64,000 nucleotides of DNA from Ruegeria arenilitoris (GTDB lineage Bacteria; Pseudomonadota; Alphaproteobacteria; Rhodobacterales; Rhodobacteraceae). Under the pieces are notes generated by a model. The model ran no database searches, had not been told where the DNA came from, and saw only the letters and a list, made by a program, of their open reading frames with translations. This document shows, in pieces, positions 42,694 to 50,998 of the stretch (position 1 is the stretch's first letter; every line of letters begins with the position of its first letter). The position numbers and the translations under genes were made by a program. The stretch spans positions 186,001 through 250,000 of the forward strand of contig NZ_WPYP01000003.1 of assembly GCF_013030985.1 (NCBI RefSeq). Reading direction: 5' to 3'.

Positions 42694-44745
42694 TCAGACC
42701 TTTCTTTTCCGAATTAGCGCATCAGCGGCGACGGCGCCGGATGCGCAAACCATCAGCGGGTTGATATCCATTTCTTCGAGCGTTGCACTTTCGGCCATTG
42801 CGAATTCGGCCACCTTCACTGCAGCATCCGTGGCAGCGTTCAGATCGGCCGCCGCAGCCCCTCGGAATCCGGTAAGAAGCGGCGCGGTCTTCAATGACAG
42901 AAATGCCTCGTGCACATCCCCCCGGGTCACCGGAAGCAACAAAGGCTTTGCGTCCTTCAGAAGTTCGACCATGATCCCCCCGGCTCCGACCGTCAGATAC
43001 AGGCCGAATTGCGGATCGCGCGAAACCCCCAGGATCAGCTCGGCAACAGCACCTTCGACCATCTTTTCGACCATCATTGCGCCGCCTAGACCGATCAGAC
43101 GTTCGGCCGCGGACTGAACGTCGTCATCGCTCTTGAGGTCGAGCACCACGGCGCCCAGTTCCGTCTTGTGGGCCAGATCGTCGCCCACAGCCTTGAGCAC
43201 GACCGGAAAGCCTAGCTCTCGCGCCGCCGCGACCGCATCCGAAACCGCATTGACCAGCCGCCCTTTGGGAACGGGAACACCGTGTTGACGAACCGTATCC
43301 TTGGAGCGCCACTCGTTCAGCACCTCAAAACCGGCGCCGGCACCATTGTCTTCGGAAACAAAAAGCGGCTCTGGTGTTGGCCGGGTGAAGCCGACACCGA
43401 TTCTGGCCGCTGCTGCTGCGGCCCGCAACGACGCCTGCATTCCCATCAGCGGCACGATCCCGACCGCTTCCAGACGCTCCGCAAGCTCTTCAGTCATGTT
43501 ATCCGGAAGGGACGCAACGACGGCAAACCTCCCTTTTGTCCGCTTTGCCGCCTTGATCGCAGCCGAAATTGCTGCTTCGCTGCCATTGTCGTCGCACCGA
43601 TCAGGGCGAGGGATGTCCAGCACCAGGCAGGTCAGGCCAAAGTCGCACGCCAGCATGGCGGCATAGGTTTCGGTCAGGCTGTCCTTATCGCCCCAAGTGA
43701 AGGTGTGATAATCCAGTGGATTGGAAATCGTCACCATCTCAGGCAAGGTCGCGGCCACAGCTTCAGCCTGTTGTTCGTTCAGCGGGCGCAAATCCAGGTT
43801 TGCTGCCTTGGCCAGATCGCCCATCAGCGATGCCTCACCCCCTGAACAGCTCATTGAGCCCAGCGTAAAATCCGGTGATGGACCGATTACATGCAGTATC
43901 TTCAGAGTCTCAAGGAATTCGTCCAATGACTTTACCCGGGCCACGTTCAGGCGTTCGAAAAAGGCCGAGACCAGATTGTCCGAACCCGCCAAAGATGCCG
44001 TGTGCGACATGGTCATCGCCTGGGCGGCCTCTGATTCACCCACCTTGAGAGCGACCACAGGCATCTTCCTGTCGCGGGCCTTGCGCAACGCCCGATCCAC
44101 ATCAGCCACACTTGAAAAACCTTCGATATGCAGCCCGATAGCGGTGACCCTAGGATCGTCCAGCACGGCTTCGATCATGTCGGCAAGGCTGGTCTGAGCC
44201 TGATTTCCCACCGTCAGAACATAAGAGATGGGCAGACCACGGGCCTGCATGGTCAGGTTGATGGCGATGTTTGACGATTGCGCGATGATCGCGACACCTT
44301 TTTCGACCCGGCGACCGCCATGCTGGTCCGGCCAAAGTAACGCACCGTCGAGATAGTTGATCAACCCATAGCAATTTGGCCCGAAGACCGGCATCTCGCC
44401 TGCGGCTTCAAGCAAATCGTCGTTCAGGGTAGCCCCGTCGTGAACCTCCCTGAAACCAGAGGCAAAACACACCGCCCCCCCAGCATCCCGCGCGGAAAGT
44501 GCCCGGACGATGTCAATGGTCGCATGGCGGTTGACGCCGATGAAGCTGGCATCCGGCGGCCTTGGCAAATCCTCAACACGCGCATAGCAGGGCAAACCGG
44601 CAATTTCAGTCTTTTTGGGATGCACGGGCCAGATGTCGCCCGCAAACCCCATTTTCTGACATTGCTCGACCACCCGCTCTGACCACCCTCCTCCGAATAT
44701 GGCGATCGACTGCGGGCGCAGAAGACGAGACAGATCCTTGTTCAT
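42694..44745 (-). CDS. ADP-forming acyl-CoA synthetase (acetate-CoA ligase family), fused alpha-beta
   Basis: 683 residues joining the CoA-binding and ligase domains (about 1-440) with an ATP-grasp domain (about 470-683). Visible: SIAIFGGGWSERVVEQC at 13-29, QSSNIAINLTMQ, the phospho-His region MSHTASLAGSD near 260, CSGGEASLMGD near 330, and ATP-grasp GFPVVLKAVGDDLAHKTELGAVVLD near 527-551. The enzyme makes an acyl-CoA from acid, CoA and ATP, giving ADP. With the downstream hydratase and upstream dehydrogenase it probably activates the cluster's carboxylic acid substrate. Confidence 0.85.
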   Translation of the reverse strand: MNKDLSRLLRPQSIAIFGGGWSERVVEQCQKMGFAGDIWPVHPKKTEIAGLPCYARVEDLPRPPDASFIGVNRHATIDIVRALSARDAGGAVCFASGFREVHDGATLNDDLLEAAGEMPVFGPNCYGLINYLDGALLWPDQHGGRRVEKGVAIIAQSSNIAINLTMQARGLPISYVLTVGNQAQTSLADMIEAVLDDPRVTAIGLHIEGFSSVADVDRALRKARDRKMPVVALKVGESEAAQAMTMSHTASLAGSDNLVSAFFERLNVARVKSLDEFLETLKILHVIGPSPDFTLGSMSCSGGEASLMGDLAKAANLDLRPLNEQQAEAVAATLPEMVTISNPLDYHTFTWGDKDSLTETYAAMLACDFGLTCLVLDIPRPDRCDDNGSEAAISAAIKAAKRTKGRFAVVASLPDNMTEELAERLEAVGIVPLMGMQASLRAAAAAARIGVGFTRPTPEPLFVSEDNGAGAGFEVLNEWRSKDTVRQHGVPVPKGRLVNAVSDAVAAARELGFPVVLKAVGDDLAHKTELGAVVLDLKSDDDVQSAAERLIGLGGAMMVEKMVEGAVAELILGVSRDPQFGLYLTVGAGGIMVELLKDAKPLLLPVTRGDVHEAFLSLKTAPLLTGFRGAAAADLNAATDAAVKVAEFAMAESATLEEMDINPLMVCASGAVAADALIRKRKV

Positions 44746-44771
44746 ATCGCGAAACTCCTTGAATCCGGTGA

Positions 44772-45932
44772 TCAGGCGCCCAGCGGACGCAGCAGGTCGC
44801 GGCTGATGATGTGGCGCTGGATTTCGGACGTGCCGTCCCAGATTCGCTCTACTCGCGCATCGCGCCAGAAGCGCTCGATCGGGAAGTCATCCATCAGCCC
44901 CATGCCCCCAAAGATCTGCAGCGTGGTGTCTGTGACGCGTGCCAGCGCTTCGGACGCATAGACTTTGGCCGAAGCGATCTCGCGGTTCGACGGCAGGCCC
45001 TGATCCAGACGCCAGGCGGCCGCCAGCGTTAGCCAGTCGGCGGCATCGATCTCTGTGATCATGTCGGCAATCTGGAACCCTATGCCCTGAAACTTCCCGA
45101 TGGGCTGGCCGAACTGCTTGCGCTCGGCGGAATAACTCAGCGCATAATCGAAACAGCGGCGCGCACGCCCGACGCTGAATGCCGCAACGGTAATGCGGGT
45201 GGCATAGAGCCATTCGTTCATCACAGCAAAGCCGCCATCAACTTCGCCCAAAACCTGAGCGTCCGGAAGGCGGCATTCGTCAAATGTCAGGATACAGTTT
45301 TTGTAGCCCTTGTGGCTGACCGAATTATACCCTTCGCGCACCTCAAATCCCGGCGTGTCGCGATCCACAAGGAAGGTGGTGATCCGTTTCTTCGGGCCTT
45401 TTGGCGTCTCATCCACGCCGGTCGCAATGAAGACGATGAAGAAGTCTGCGTGTTCAGCGCCCGAGATGAAGTGTTTAGACCCGTTAATCACCCAGTCGCC
45501 GCCGTCGCGCCGCGCCTGGCATTTCATACCGCGCACATCTGATCCCGCATCCGGCTCGGTCATCGCTAGCGCATCCATACGCTCGCCCCTTACTGCAGGC
45601 AGCAAATAGCGTTCGCGCTGCTCTTCGTTACAGGCCATCAGAATGTTCTGCGGTCGACCGAAAAAGTGAGTTAGCGCCATGGATCCGCGGCCCAGCTCAC
45701 GCTCGACCAGGGTGAAATCGAGATGGGACAGTCCTGCGCCCCCAACTTCCTCGGGGAAATTGCAGGCGTAGAATCCCAAATCAATGCATTTCCGCTTGAT
45801 CTCTTCGCCAAGCTCGTGGGGCACCTGACCAGTGCGTTCGACTTCCGCTTCGTGCGGGTAAATTTCGTTTTCCACAAAACTGCGGACAGTGGAGACGATC
45901 ATCTCCTGCTCTTCAGACAAACCAAAGTGCAT
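44772..45932 (-). CDS. Acyl-CoA dehydrogenase family protein
   Basis: 386 residues, the usual size. MHFGLSEEQEMIVSTVRSFVENEIYPHEAEVERTG starts the helical domain; ALAMTEPDAGSDVRGM near 143-158 and KHFISGAEHADFFIVF near 174 bind flavin and substrate; QIFGGMGLMDDFPIERFWRDARVERIWDGTSEIQ is near the C-terminus. At the position of the usual catalytic Glu the sequence reads IWDGTSEIQ, so Asp replaces Glu. I chose the ATG at 45932; a longer open frame reaches back into the regulator. Likely donor to EtfAB. First gene of a leftward run to the quinone reductase. Confidence 0.88.
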   Translation of the reverse strand: MHFGLSEEQEMIVSTVRSFVENEIYPHEAEVERTGQVPHELGEEIKRKCIDLGFYACNFPEEVGGAGLSHLDFTLVERELGRGSMALTHFFGRPQNILMACNEEQRERYLLPAVRGERMDALAMTEPDAGSDVRGMKCQARRDGGDWVINGSKHFISGAEHADFFIVFIATGVDETPKGPKKRITTFLVDRDTPGFEVREGYNSVSHKGYKNCILTFDECRLPDAQVLGEVDGGFAVMNEWLYATRITVAAFSVGRARRCFDYALSYSAERKQFGQPIGKFQGIGFQIADMITEIDAADWLTLAAAWRLDQGLPSNREIASAKVYASEALARVTDTTLQIFGGMGLMDDFPIERFWRDARVERIWDGTSEIQRHIISRDLLRPLGA

Positions 45933-45987
45933 CGCTACCTCCCTAGCGCCAAGTAGATTTCTAAGATGGGGTCGGAATGGACGCCGA

Positions 45988-46635
45988 TCAGGCGTGTGGA
46001 CTCTCACCGATTGTGGTGTCCAGGATCGTAAAGCCCAGAATTGCGCTAACTGCATCAAGCGCGATGCGATACAGCTCGCCACTTTCGAAGAGGTCGCGGG
46101 ACATACTTCCTTGCAGCCACAACCCGTCGACCACCGCGTTAACCATCACGGCCAACCGGCGGCACTCTTGTACCGATGGATTCCGGTATTCCAGAAGATC
46201 GCGCAACAGCGCTTCGATCTCGTCACGGAATTCAAGATGACTTTCGCGGTGGATGTCGATCAGATTGTCATCGACATGGATATTGCTGATCAGGTTAGCC
46301 CAAACAGCAAAGGTACGGCGATCCACAACGGGGGCCGTCAGACTGGCCTTCAGAAACCTGCACAAACGGTCCCTAGGTTCGGAATTGGAATCCAGAATTG
46401 CCTCTCGGGCAATTCTGGTCATGCCGCGCACGGTATCCCTGTAGGCCTCAAGCAACAAATGTTCCTTGGACTCGAAATGATGGCGGATCAACCCGTTGGT
46501 CACGCCGGCACGGGCGGCAACCTTGCGAACGGTGGTTCCCTTGAGCCCCTCCTCCGCAATGCAATCAACGGTCGCTCGGATCAAGTCCTCGCGCCGTTGG
46601 GCCTCAGGTGCACGGATATATGACCTGTTGGTCAT
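45988..46635 (-). CDS. TetR family regulator, BetI-like
   Basis: 215 residues. The N-terminal TetR helix-turn-helix is clear: RREDLIRATVDCIAEEGLKGTTVRKVAARAGVTNGLIRHHFESKEHLL at about 14-62. The C-terminal domain has FAVWANLISNIHVDDNLI and MVNAVVDGLWLQGSMS, as in BetI-type regulators that sense choline or related compounds. I chose MTNRSYIRAPEAQRR at 46635. It lies between the leftward acyl-CoA dehydrogenase run and the divergent aldehyde dehydrogenase, and two palindromic sites in the gap are its probable operators. Confidence 0.88.
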   Translation of the reverse strand: MTNRSYIRAPEAQRREDLIRATVDCIAEEGLKGTTVRKVAARAGVTNGLIRHHFESKEHLLLEAYRDTVRGMTRIAREAILDSNSEPRDRLCRFLKASLTAPVVDRRTFAVWANLISNIHVDDNLIDIHRESHLEFRDEIEALLRDLLEYRNPSVQECRRLAVMVNAVVDGLWLQGSMSRDLFESGELYRIALDAVSAILGFTILDTTIGESPHA

Positions 46636-46741
46636 CAGTCCCTCGCGGTTGCATTGGTGACGGCCCGAACAAGTGAAGGAGCCGCCGTCTATAGCATGAA
46701 TTTCCAGACGAACTCCCGCCGGGAATCCGATTCGAAGCAAC

Positions 46742-46755
46742 TATGCGCTTGCATA
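46742..46755. promoter_or_regulatory. Palindromic operator, site 1 (probable TetR/BetI-like target)
   Basis: TATGCGCTTGCATA, arms TATGC/GCATA around GCTT. Its exact inverse complement recurs at 46776-46789, and with flanks the two form a 16-base perfect inverted repeat. It lies between the divergent regulator and aldehyde dehydrogenase genes. Confidence 0.65.
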
Positions 46756-46775
46756 ATAAAAAAGGCAACCGTAAT

Positions 46776-46789
46776 TATGCAAGCGCATA
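46776..46789. promoter_or_regulatory. Palindromic operator, site 2 (probable TetR/BetI-like target)
   Basis: TATGCAAGCGCATA, the inverse complement of site 1, centred 34 bases away (about three helical turns), as expected for cooperative binding of two TetR dimers. Confidence 0.65.
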
Positions 46790-46871
46790 ACAGCTGCCGA
46801 CACCGCCTGAAAGCGTGCCTTCAATTGCACACAGTTGACGGCCCCTGAATAGGCCAAGGAGACCGAACACA

Positions 46872-48302
46872 ATGCTGAGATCATCCGAGTTTTTCGTTGA
46901 TGGAGAATGGGTTAACCCAGCATCATCAGACATCACCGCCGTCGTCAATCCGTCCACGGAAGCCACTGTCACGACATTGTCCATGGGCAATACACTGGAT
47001 GTCGACCGCGCCGTAGAGGCGGCACGAATAGCCTTCCCCGCATGGAGCGATCAGCCCCAATCGATTCGCACGGAGTTTGTCCGGAAGCTGCTTGATATCT
47101 ACACCCGGCGTCAGGACGAGATGGCCGAGGCGATGTCCACGGAAATGGGCGCGCCAATTGATTTTGCCCTTTCCGACCAGGTTGGTGCTGGACAGTGGCA
47201 CATTGAGGGGTTTCTCCGGGCTGTCGAGACTTTTGCATTCGAACACCCCCTCAGTCAGGACGCCCCTAACGAAACCGTCGTCATGGAGCCTATTGGGGTG
47301 TGCGGATTGATCACACCTTGGAACTGGCCGATGAATCAAGTCACGCTTAAAGTGGTCCCTGCCCTCTTGACCGGATGCACGGTCGTCTTAAAGCCCTCCG
47401 AAATCGCGCCCCTGTCGTCGTTGCTTTTTGCCGAGATGATCGAGGAAGCCGGTTTCCCTGCGGGCGTATTCAATCTGGTCAATGGGGACGGACCCACGGT
47501 CGGGGCTGCCCTTTCCGCCCATCCAGACGTCGACATGATGTCCTTTACCGGATCCACCCGCGCCGGTACTGCCGTCGCCAAGGCGGCAATTGACGGCATG
47601 AAGCGCACAACGCTGGAATTGGGTGGCAAGTCGCCCAACCTGATCTTTGCTGACGCGGATGTCGAACAGGCAGTTCGTGATGGCGTGCTGCTATGCATGT
47701 CAAACACCGGCCAGTCGTGCAATGCGCCCACGCGTATGCTTGTGGAAAGGTCTGTCTATGATCAGGCAGTCGAGCTGGCTGCCGAAACCGCCGCGAGCAT
47801 CACCGTTGGTCCGTCGGACCAGCCCGGCCCACATATCGGACCGCTGGTCTCTCAGACTCAATACGAAACGGTTCAACACTACATTCAGATCGGGGTGGAC
47901 GAAGGCGCGACGTTGGTGGCTGGTGGCCTTGGGAAACCCGAAGGCCTGGAAGTTGGTTATTTTGCGCGTCCCACCGTTTTTGCTGATGTGCGCAACGACA
48001 TGCGTATCGCCCAGGAAGAAATCTTTGGCCCGGTCCTGGTGATCATTCCGTTTGATACAGAAGAGGAGGCCGTGGCTATGGGCAATGACTCTCCCTATGG
48101 GCTGGCGGGCTATGTCAGCACTGGTGACAGTGCACGCGCCAATCGGGTCGCCCGTCGACTGCGGGCAGGAATGATCTCGGTCAACAGCGCAGGCTTTGCT
48201 CAAGGTAGCCCGTTTGGCGGATACAAGCTTTCCGGTATCGGCCGCGAAGGAGGCACCTTCGGGCTGGACGACTACCTCGAAATCAAAACGATCGCTCTGT
48301 GA
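46872..48302 (+). CDS. NAD(P)-dependent aldehyde dehydrogenase
   Basis: 476 residues of the aldehyde dehydrogenase superfamily. Oxyanion Asn in PWNWPMNQ near 148, cofactor SFTGSTRAGTAVA near 226, general base Glu in LELGGKSPNLIF near 248, catalytic Cys in NTGQSCNAPTRM near 282, and EEIFGPVLVIIPF near 382. Oxidises an aldehyde to the acid, which the nearby acyl-CoA synthetase could then activate. Divergent from the BetI-like regulator with its operators in the shared gap. The thiolase gene follows 55 bases after the stop. Confidence 0.9.
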   Translation: MLRSSEFFVDGEWVNPASSDITAVVNPSTEATVTTLSMGNTLDVDRAVEAARIAFPAWSDQPQSIRTEFVRKLLDIYTRRQDEMAEAMSTEMGAPIDFALSDQVGAGQWHIEGFLRAVETFAFEHPLSQDAPNETVVMEPIGVCGLITPWNWPMNQVTLKVVPALLTGCTVVLKPSEIAPLSSLLFAEMIEEAGFPAGVFNLVNGDGPTVGAALSAHPDVDMMSFTGSTRAGTAVAKAAIDGMKRTTLELGGKSPNLIFADADVEQAVRDGVLLCMSNTGQSCNAPTRMLVERSVYDQAVELAAETAASITVGPSDQPGPHIGPLVSQTQYETVQHYIQIGVDEGATLVAGGLGKPEGLEVGYFARPTVFADVRNDMRIAQEEIFGPVLVIIPFDTEEEAVAMGNDSPYGLAGYVSTGDSARANRVARRLRAGMISVNSAGFAQGSPFGGYKLSGIGREGGTFGLDDYLEIKTIAL

Positions 48303-48357
48303 CAGCGAAGCGTTATTCCCCCAAGCCTTCTATCCAATCCATCAAAGGAAAGACGAC

Positions 48358-49536
48358 ATGAAAGACGTATACATCCTGTCTGGCGCGCGGACCGCAATCG
48401 GAGATTTTGGCGGATCGCTTGCTGGCATCTCACCGATCGATCTTGGCACCTCCGTCGCCAATGAGGCAATTTCCCGCTCGGGTCTTGAAGCGGATAATAT
48501 CCAGACCTCGGTCTTTGGTAACGTCATCCACACCGAACCTCGCGACATGTATTTGTCGCGTGCCATCGCTGTTGCGGCGGGGGTTCCTGTAACCTCCCCT
48601 GCCCTGACGCTGAACCGCTTGTGTGGCAGCGGGCTTCAGGCGGTGGTAACCGGGGCAGAAGCCATCATGCTCGGCAATGCCGAAGCAGCCCTGACCGGAG
48701 GTGCTGAAAGCATGAGCCGCGCCGGTCATCTCATGTCCGCCTCCAGGTTTGGGCAGAAAATGGGCGACGTAAAGGCCATCGACATGATGATCGGTGCTTT
48801 GCAGGATCCATTTGGAAATGGCCACATGGGGGTGACTGCGGAAAACATCGCACAGGACCAGGGCATCGATCGGGAAACCCAAGACGTATTTGCAGCAAAC
48901 TCCCACCAGCGGGCCGCTAAAGCTATAGAAGCTGGATATTTTGATGAGCAGATCCTGCCCTTGACGGTTCGTCAGGGGAGAAAGGAAGTGGAGTTCAAGA
49001 CCGATGAACACGTCCGCGCAGACGTAGACGCCACCTCGCTCGCTAAGCTTCGCCCTGCATTCGCAAAGGACGGATCAGTCACTGCGGGAAACGCATCGGG
49101 TATCAATGACGGCGCGGCCGCTCTTGTCCTAGCCGGTGAAGATGCCATGGGCAAATCGGACGCCACCCCGATGGCGCGCATCGTCTCCTATGGTCTCGGT
49201 GGCGTGGACCCCCGCGTGATGGGGTTGGGCCCAATCAGTGCGACGCAAGCCGCGCTGGCAAAAGCCGCGCTCACGGTTAAGGACCTGGACGTTATAGAAT
49301 CGAACGAAGCTTTTGCTGCACAAGCCTGCGCAGTTTCAGACGCGCTCGGTTTTGACCCTGCGTGCGTTAATCCGAATGGGGGCGCCATCGCACTGGGTCA
49401 TCCAATTGGTGCTTCAGGTTCGATCATTCTGATCAAACTGATTTACGAACTGAAGCGTATCGGTGGCCGATACGGTCTGGCCACAATGTGTATTGGTGGC
49501 GGACAGGGGATCAGTGTGATCATCGAGAATACCTAG
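48358..49536 (+). CDS. Acetyl-CoA acetyltransferase (thiolase)
   Basis: 392 residues. Thiolase cleaves 3-oxoacyl-CoA or condenses two acetyl-CoA. Catalytic Cys in LNRLCGSGLQAV near 88, His in GGAIALGHPIGASGS near 348, and the second Cys in ATMCIGGGQGI near 379 are all present. I chose MKDVYILSGARTAIGDFGG at 48358, with AAAGGAAAG 8 bases upstream. Probably co-transcribed with the aldehyde dehydrogenase and the final step of the pathway. A hairpin 22 bases after the stop may end the transcript. Confidence 0.93.
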   Translation: MKDVYILSGARTAIGDFGGSLAGISPIDLGTSVANEAISRSGLEADNIQTSVFGNVIHTEPRDMYLSRAIAVAAGVPVTSPALTLNRLCGSGLQAVVTGAEAIMLGNAEAALTGGAESMSRAGHLMSASRFGQKMGDVKAIDMMIGALQDPFGNGHMGVTAENIAQDQGIDRETQDVFAANSHQRAAKAIEAGYFDEQILPLTVRQGRKEVEFKTDEHVRADVDATSLAKLRPAFAKDGSVTAGNASGINDGAAALVLAGEDAMGKSDATPMARIVSYGLGGVDPRVMGLGPISATQAALAKAALTVKDLDVIESNEAFAAQACAVSDALGFDPACVNPNGGAIALGHPIGASGSIILIKLIYELKRIGGRYGLATMCIGGGQGISVIIENT

Positions 49537-49848
49537 CATTGAACACCATATGATGACAGCTGGCGGGCTCTTCCCGCCAGCACGCGCTACCAGAACTGCG
49601 TTCGATCTGACTGGTGAGGACGGAGTTTCCGACAGATCCGAGCCTCCCAGAACAGGCTGCCCGTCAATCTGAACCAAATAGCTTGCGGCATCGCCACCCA
49701 GATTTGCTCGTATTGAAGGCCTTCTCCCTCTTTACGCGCAAAATGTTGCCTTTTTGCTCGTTACTTTCACCAAAGCTTCAAGTGGCCGTTACACGTGATA
49801 AGTACCGCTTATCATGTTTATTTGATTTTACGGAGAAACCAGTGCAGA
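49537..49848. other. Gap between catabolic cluster and recombinase: hairpin and possible remnant
   Basis: 312 bases without a supported complete gene. It holds a terminator-like hairpin, GCTGGCGGG (49559-49567) with CCCGCCAGC (49573-49581) and loop CTCTT, but no T-run. A minus-strand frame from about 49720 to 49575 reads smoothly (GGDAASYLVQIDGQPVLGGS) yet has no start or family match and may be a broken gene end. The recombinase-side palindrome is listed separately. This is the likely left junction of the accessory DNA. Confidence 0.5.
49789..49821. other. Palindromic site before the recombinase gene (recombination core or operator)
   Basis: TTACACGTGATAAG (49789-49802) and CTTATCATGTTTAT (49808-49821) form inverted arms around TACCG. 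The inner seven bases match perfectly and 11 of 14 overall. Layout resembles a tyrosine-recombinase core site; it is 28 bases before the recombinase start, so it could also be an autoregulatory operator. Confidence 0.45.
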
Positions 49849-50913
49849 ATGGCGCTCATGAAGCCGCCAGCCGCATATCTCCCCGCCGCCTCCCCTGCCC
49901 TGTCGCAGGCAGATCAGGAGGCGCTGACCGACCTCTATGTGCGTGGCACACCCGCCAATACGCTGCGGGCTTATGAGCGCGATCTGCTCTACATCACGGC
50001 GTGGAAATCCGCGCGCTTTGGCACGGCCCTGGACTGGCCGGAATCCGAAGCCACCGCCCTCGCCTTCATACTTGATCACGCGCGTGACCTAAGCGACGCA
50101 CTGGAAACAGATATGGCGCGCGAGGCTGCCGAAGCCCTGTTGGCACAAAGGTTGCGCAAATCCCTCGCCTGCCCGGCCCCTTCGACGCTGGATCGCCGTA
50201 TCGCCTCCTGGCTGGCCTTCCACCGGATGAAGAATCTTGCCAGCCCGTTTGGCACACCGCAAATCAAACAGGCGCGGTCCAAAGCCCGCCGAGCGGCGGC
50301 CCGCCCCCCTGCCCCAAAATCGCAGCACCCGATCACCCGCGATATTCTGGAGCAGCTGCTGGCCACCTGCCGCGGCAGCCGCCGCGCCTGCCGAGACCGG
50401 GCAATCCTGATGCTGGGCTGGGCCAGCGGCGGCCGGCGCCGGTCGGAGATCACCGGGTTGATGCGCGAGGATGTCAGTCTCAAGGAGTTCGACAAGAGCG
50501 GTGTTATCTGGATTTCTCTGCTGGAGACCAAGACCACGGCCAAAGGCGACACCCCACGGCTGGTGCTCAAGGGCCGCGCGGCGCAGGCCTTGGTGCATTG
50601 GATCGAGGTTGGACAGATTAAGAACGGGCCACTGTTCAGACCAGTTTCAAAAGCGGATCGTGTGCTGAAACGTCGGCTTTCGCCGGACGCTATCTATCAG
50701 ATCGTCAAACATCGCCTCCAGTTGGCAGGGTTGCCGGAGGACTTCGCCTCGCCGCACGGTCTGCGTTCTGGGTTCCTAACCCAAGCCGCACTGGACGGCG
50801 CCCCAATCCAGGCTGCCATGCGCCTCTCGCTGCACCGCTCCATGGCCCAGGCACAAAAGTACTATGACGACGTCGATATCGCCGAAAACCCGGCGACGGA
50901 TTTGTTGGGGTGA
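49849..50913 (+). CDS. Tyrosine recombinase/integrase
   Basis: 354 residues. An N-terminal SAM-like core-binding domain (ALTDLYVRGTPANTLRAYERDLLYITAWKSAR, about 23-54) precedes the catalytic domain with Arg in LGWASGGRRRSEITGL near 198, the HxxR motif in SPHGLRSGFLT near 307, the late His in LSLHRSMAQ, and nucleophile Tyr in KYYDDVD near 341. All catalytic residues are intact. I chose the ATG at 49849 with CGGAG 13-17 bases upstream; a GTG at 49795 is open. Beside parB, it likely resolves multimers of, or integrates, the adjacent plasmid-type replicon. Confidence 0.88.
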   Translation: MALMKPPAAYLPAASPALSQADQEALTDLYVRGTPANTLRAYERDLLYITAWKSARFGTALDWPESEATALAFILDHARDLSDALETDMAREAAEALLAQRLRKSLACPAPSTLDRRIASWLAFHRMKNLASPFGTPQIKQARSKARRAAARPPAPKSQHPITRDILEQLLATCRGSRRACRDRAILMLGWASGGRRRSEITGLMREDVSLKEFDKSGVIWISLLETKTTAKGDTPRLVLKGRAAQALVHWIEVGQIKNGPLFRPVSKADRVLKRRLSPDAIYQIVKHRLQLAGLPEDFASPHGLRSGFLTQAALDGAPIQAAMRLSLHRSMAQAQKYYDDVDIAENPATDLLG

Positions 50914-50930
50914 GCTGGCGCTAAACGAAG

Positions 50931-50958
50931 AAGGCGGTAACCCGTGGGTTACCGCCTT
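50931..50958. promoter_or_regulatory. parS-like palindrome 1, with terminator-like stem
   Basis: AAGGCGGTAACCC pairs with GGGTTACCGCCTT around GT: a perfect 13-base inverted repeat containing the 16-mer GTAACCCGTGGGTTAC. The same core recurs at 50983-50998, so it is more than a terminator of the recombinase gene. Likely ParB binding site. Confidence 0.65.
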
Positions 50959-50982
50959 TGAAATCAAGAAATCTGAGCATGG

Positions 50983-50998
50983 GTAACCCGCGGGTTAC
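50983..50998. promoter_or_regulatory. parS-like palindrome 2
   Basis: GTAACCCGCGGGTTAC, a perfect 16-base palindrome differing by one base from the first, centred 46 bases from it and touching the stop codon of parB. Typical position for a plasmid centromere; binding is inferred. Confidence 0.65.

Noticed and set aside
49414..49677. An 87-codon minus-strand frame spanning the thiolase end and the following gap
   Set aside because: Half of it is antisense to the thiolase gene; only the gap part reads smoothly, so at most it is a remnant and not a gene.
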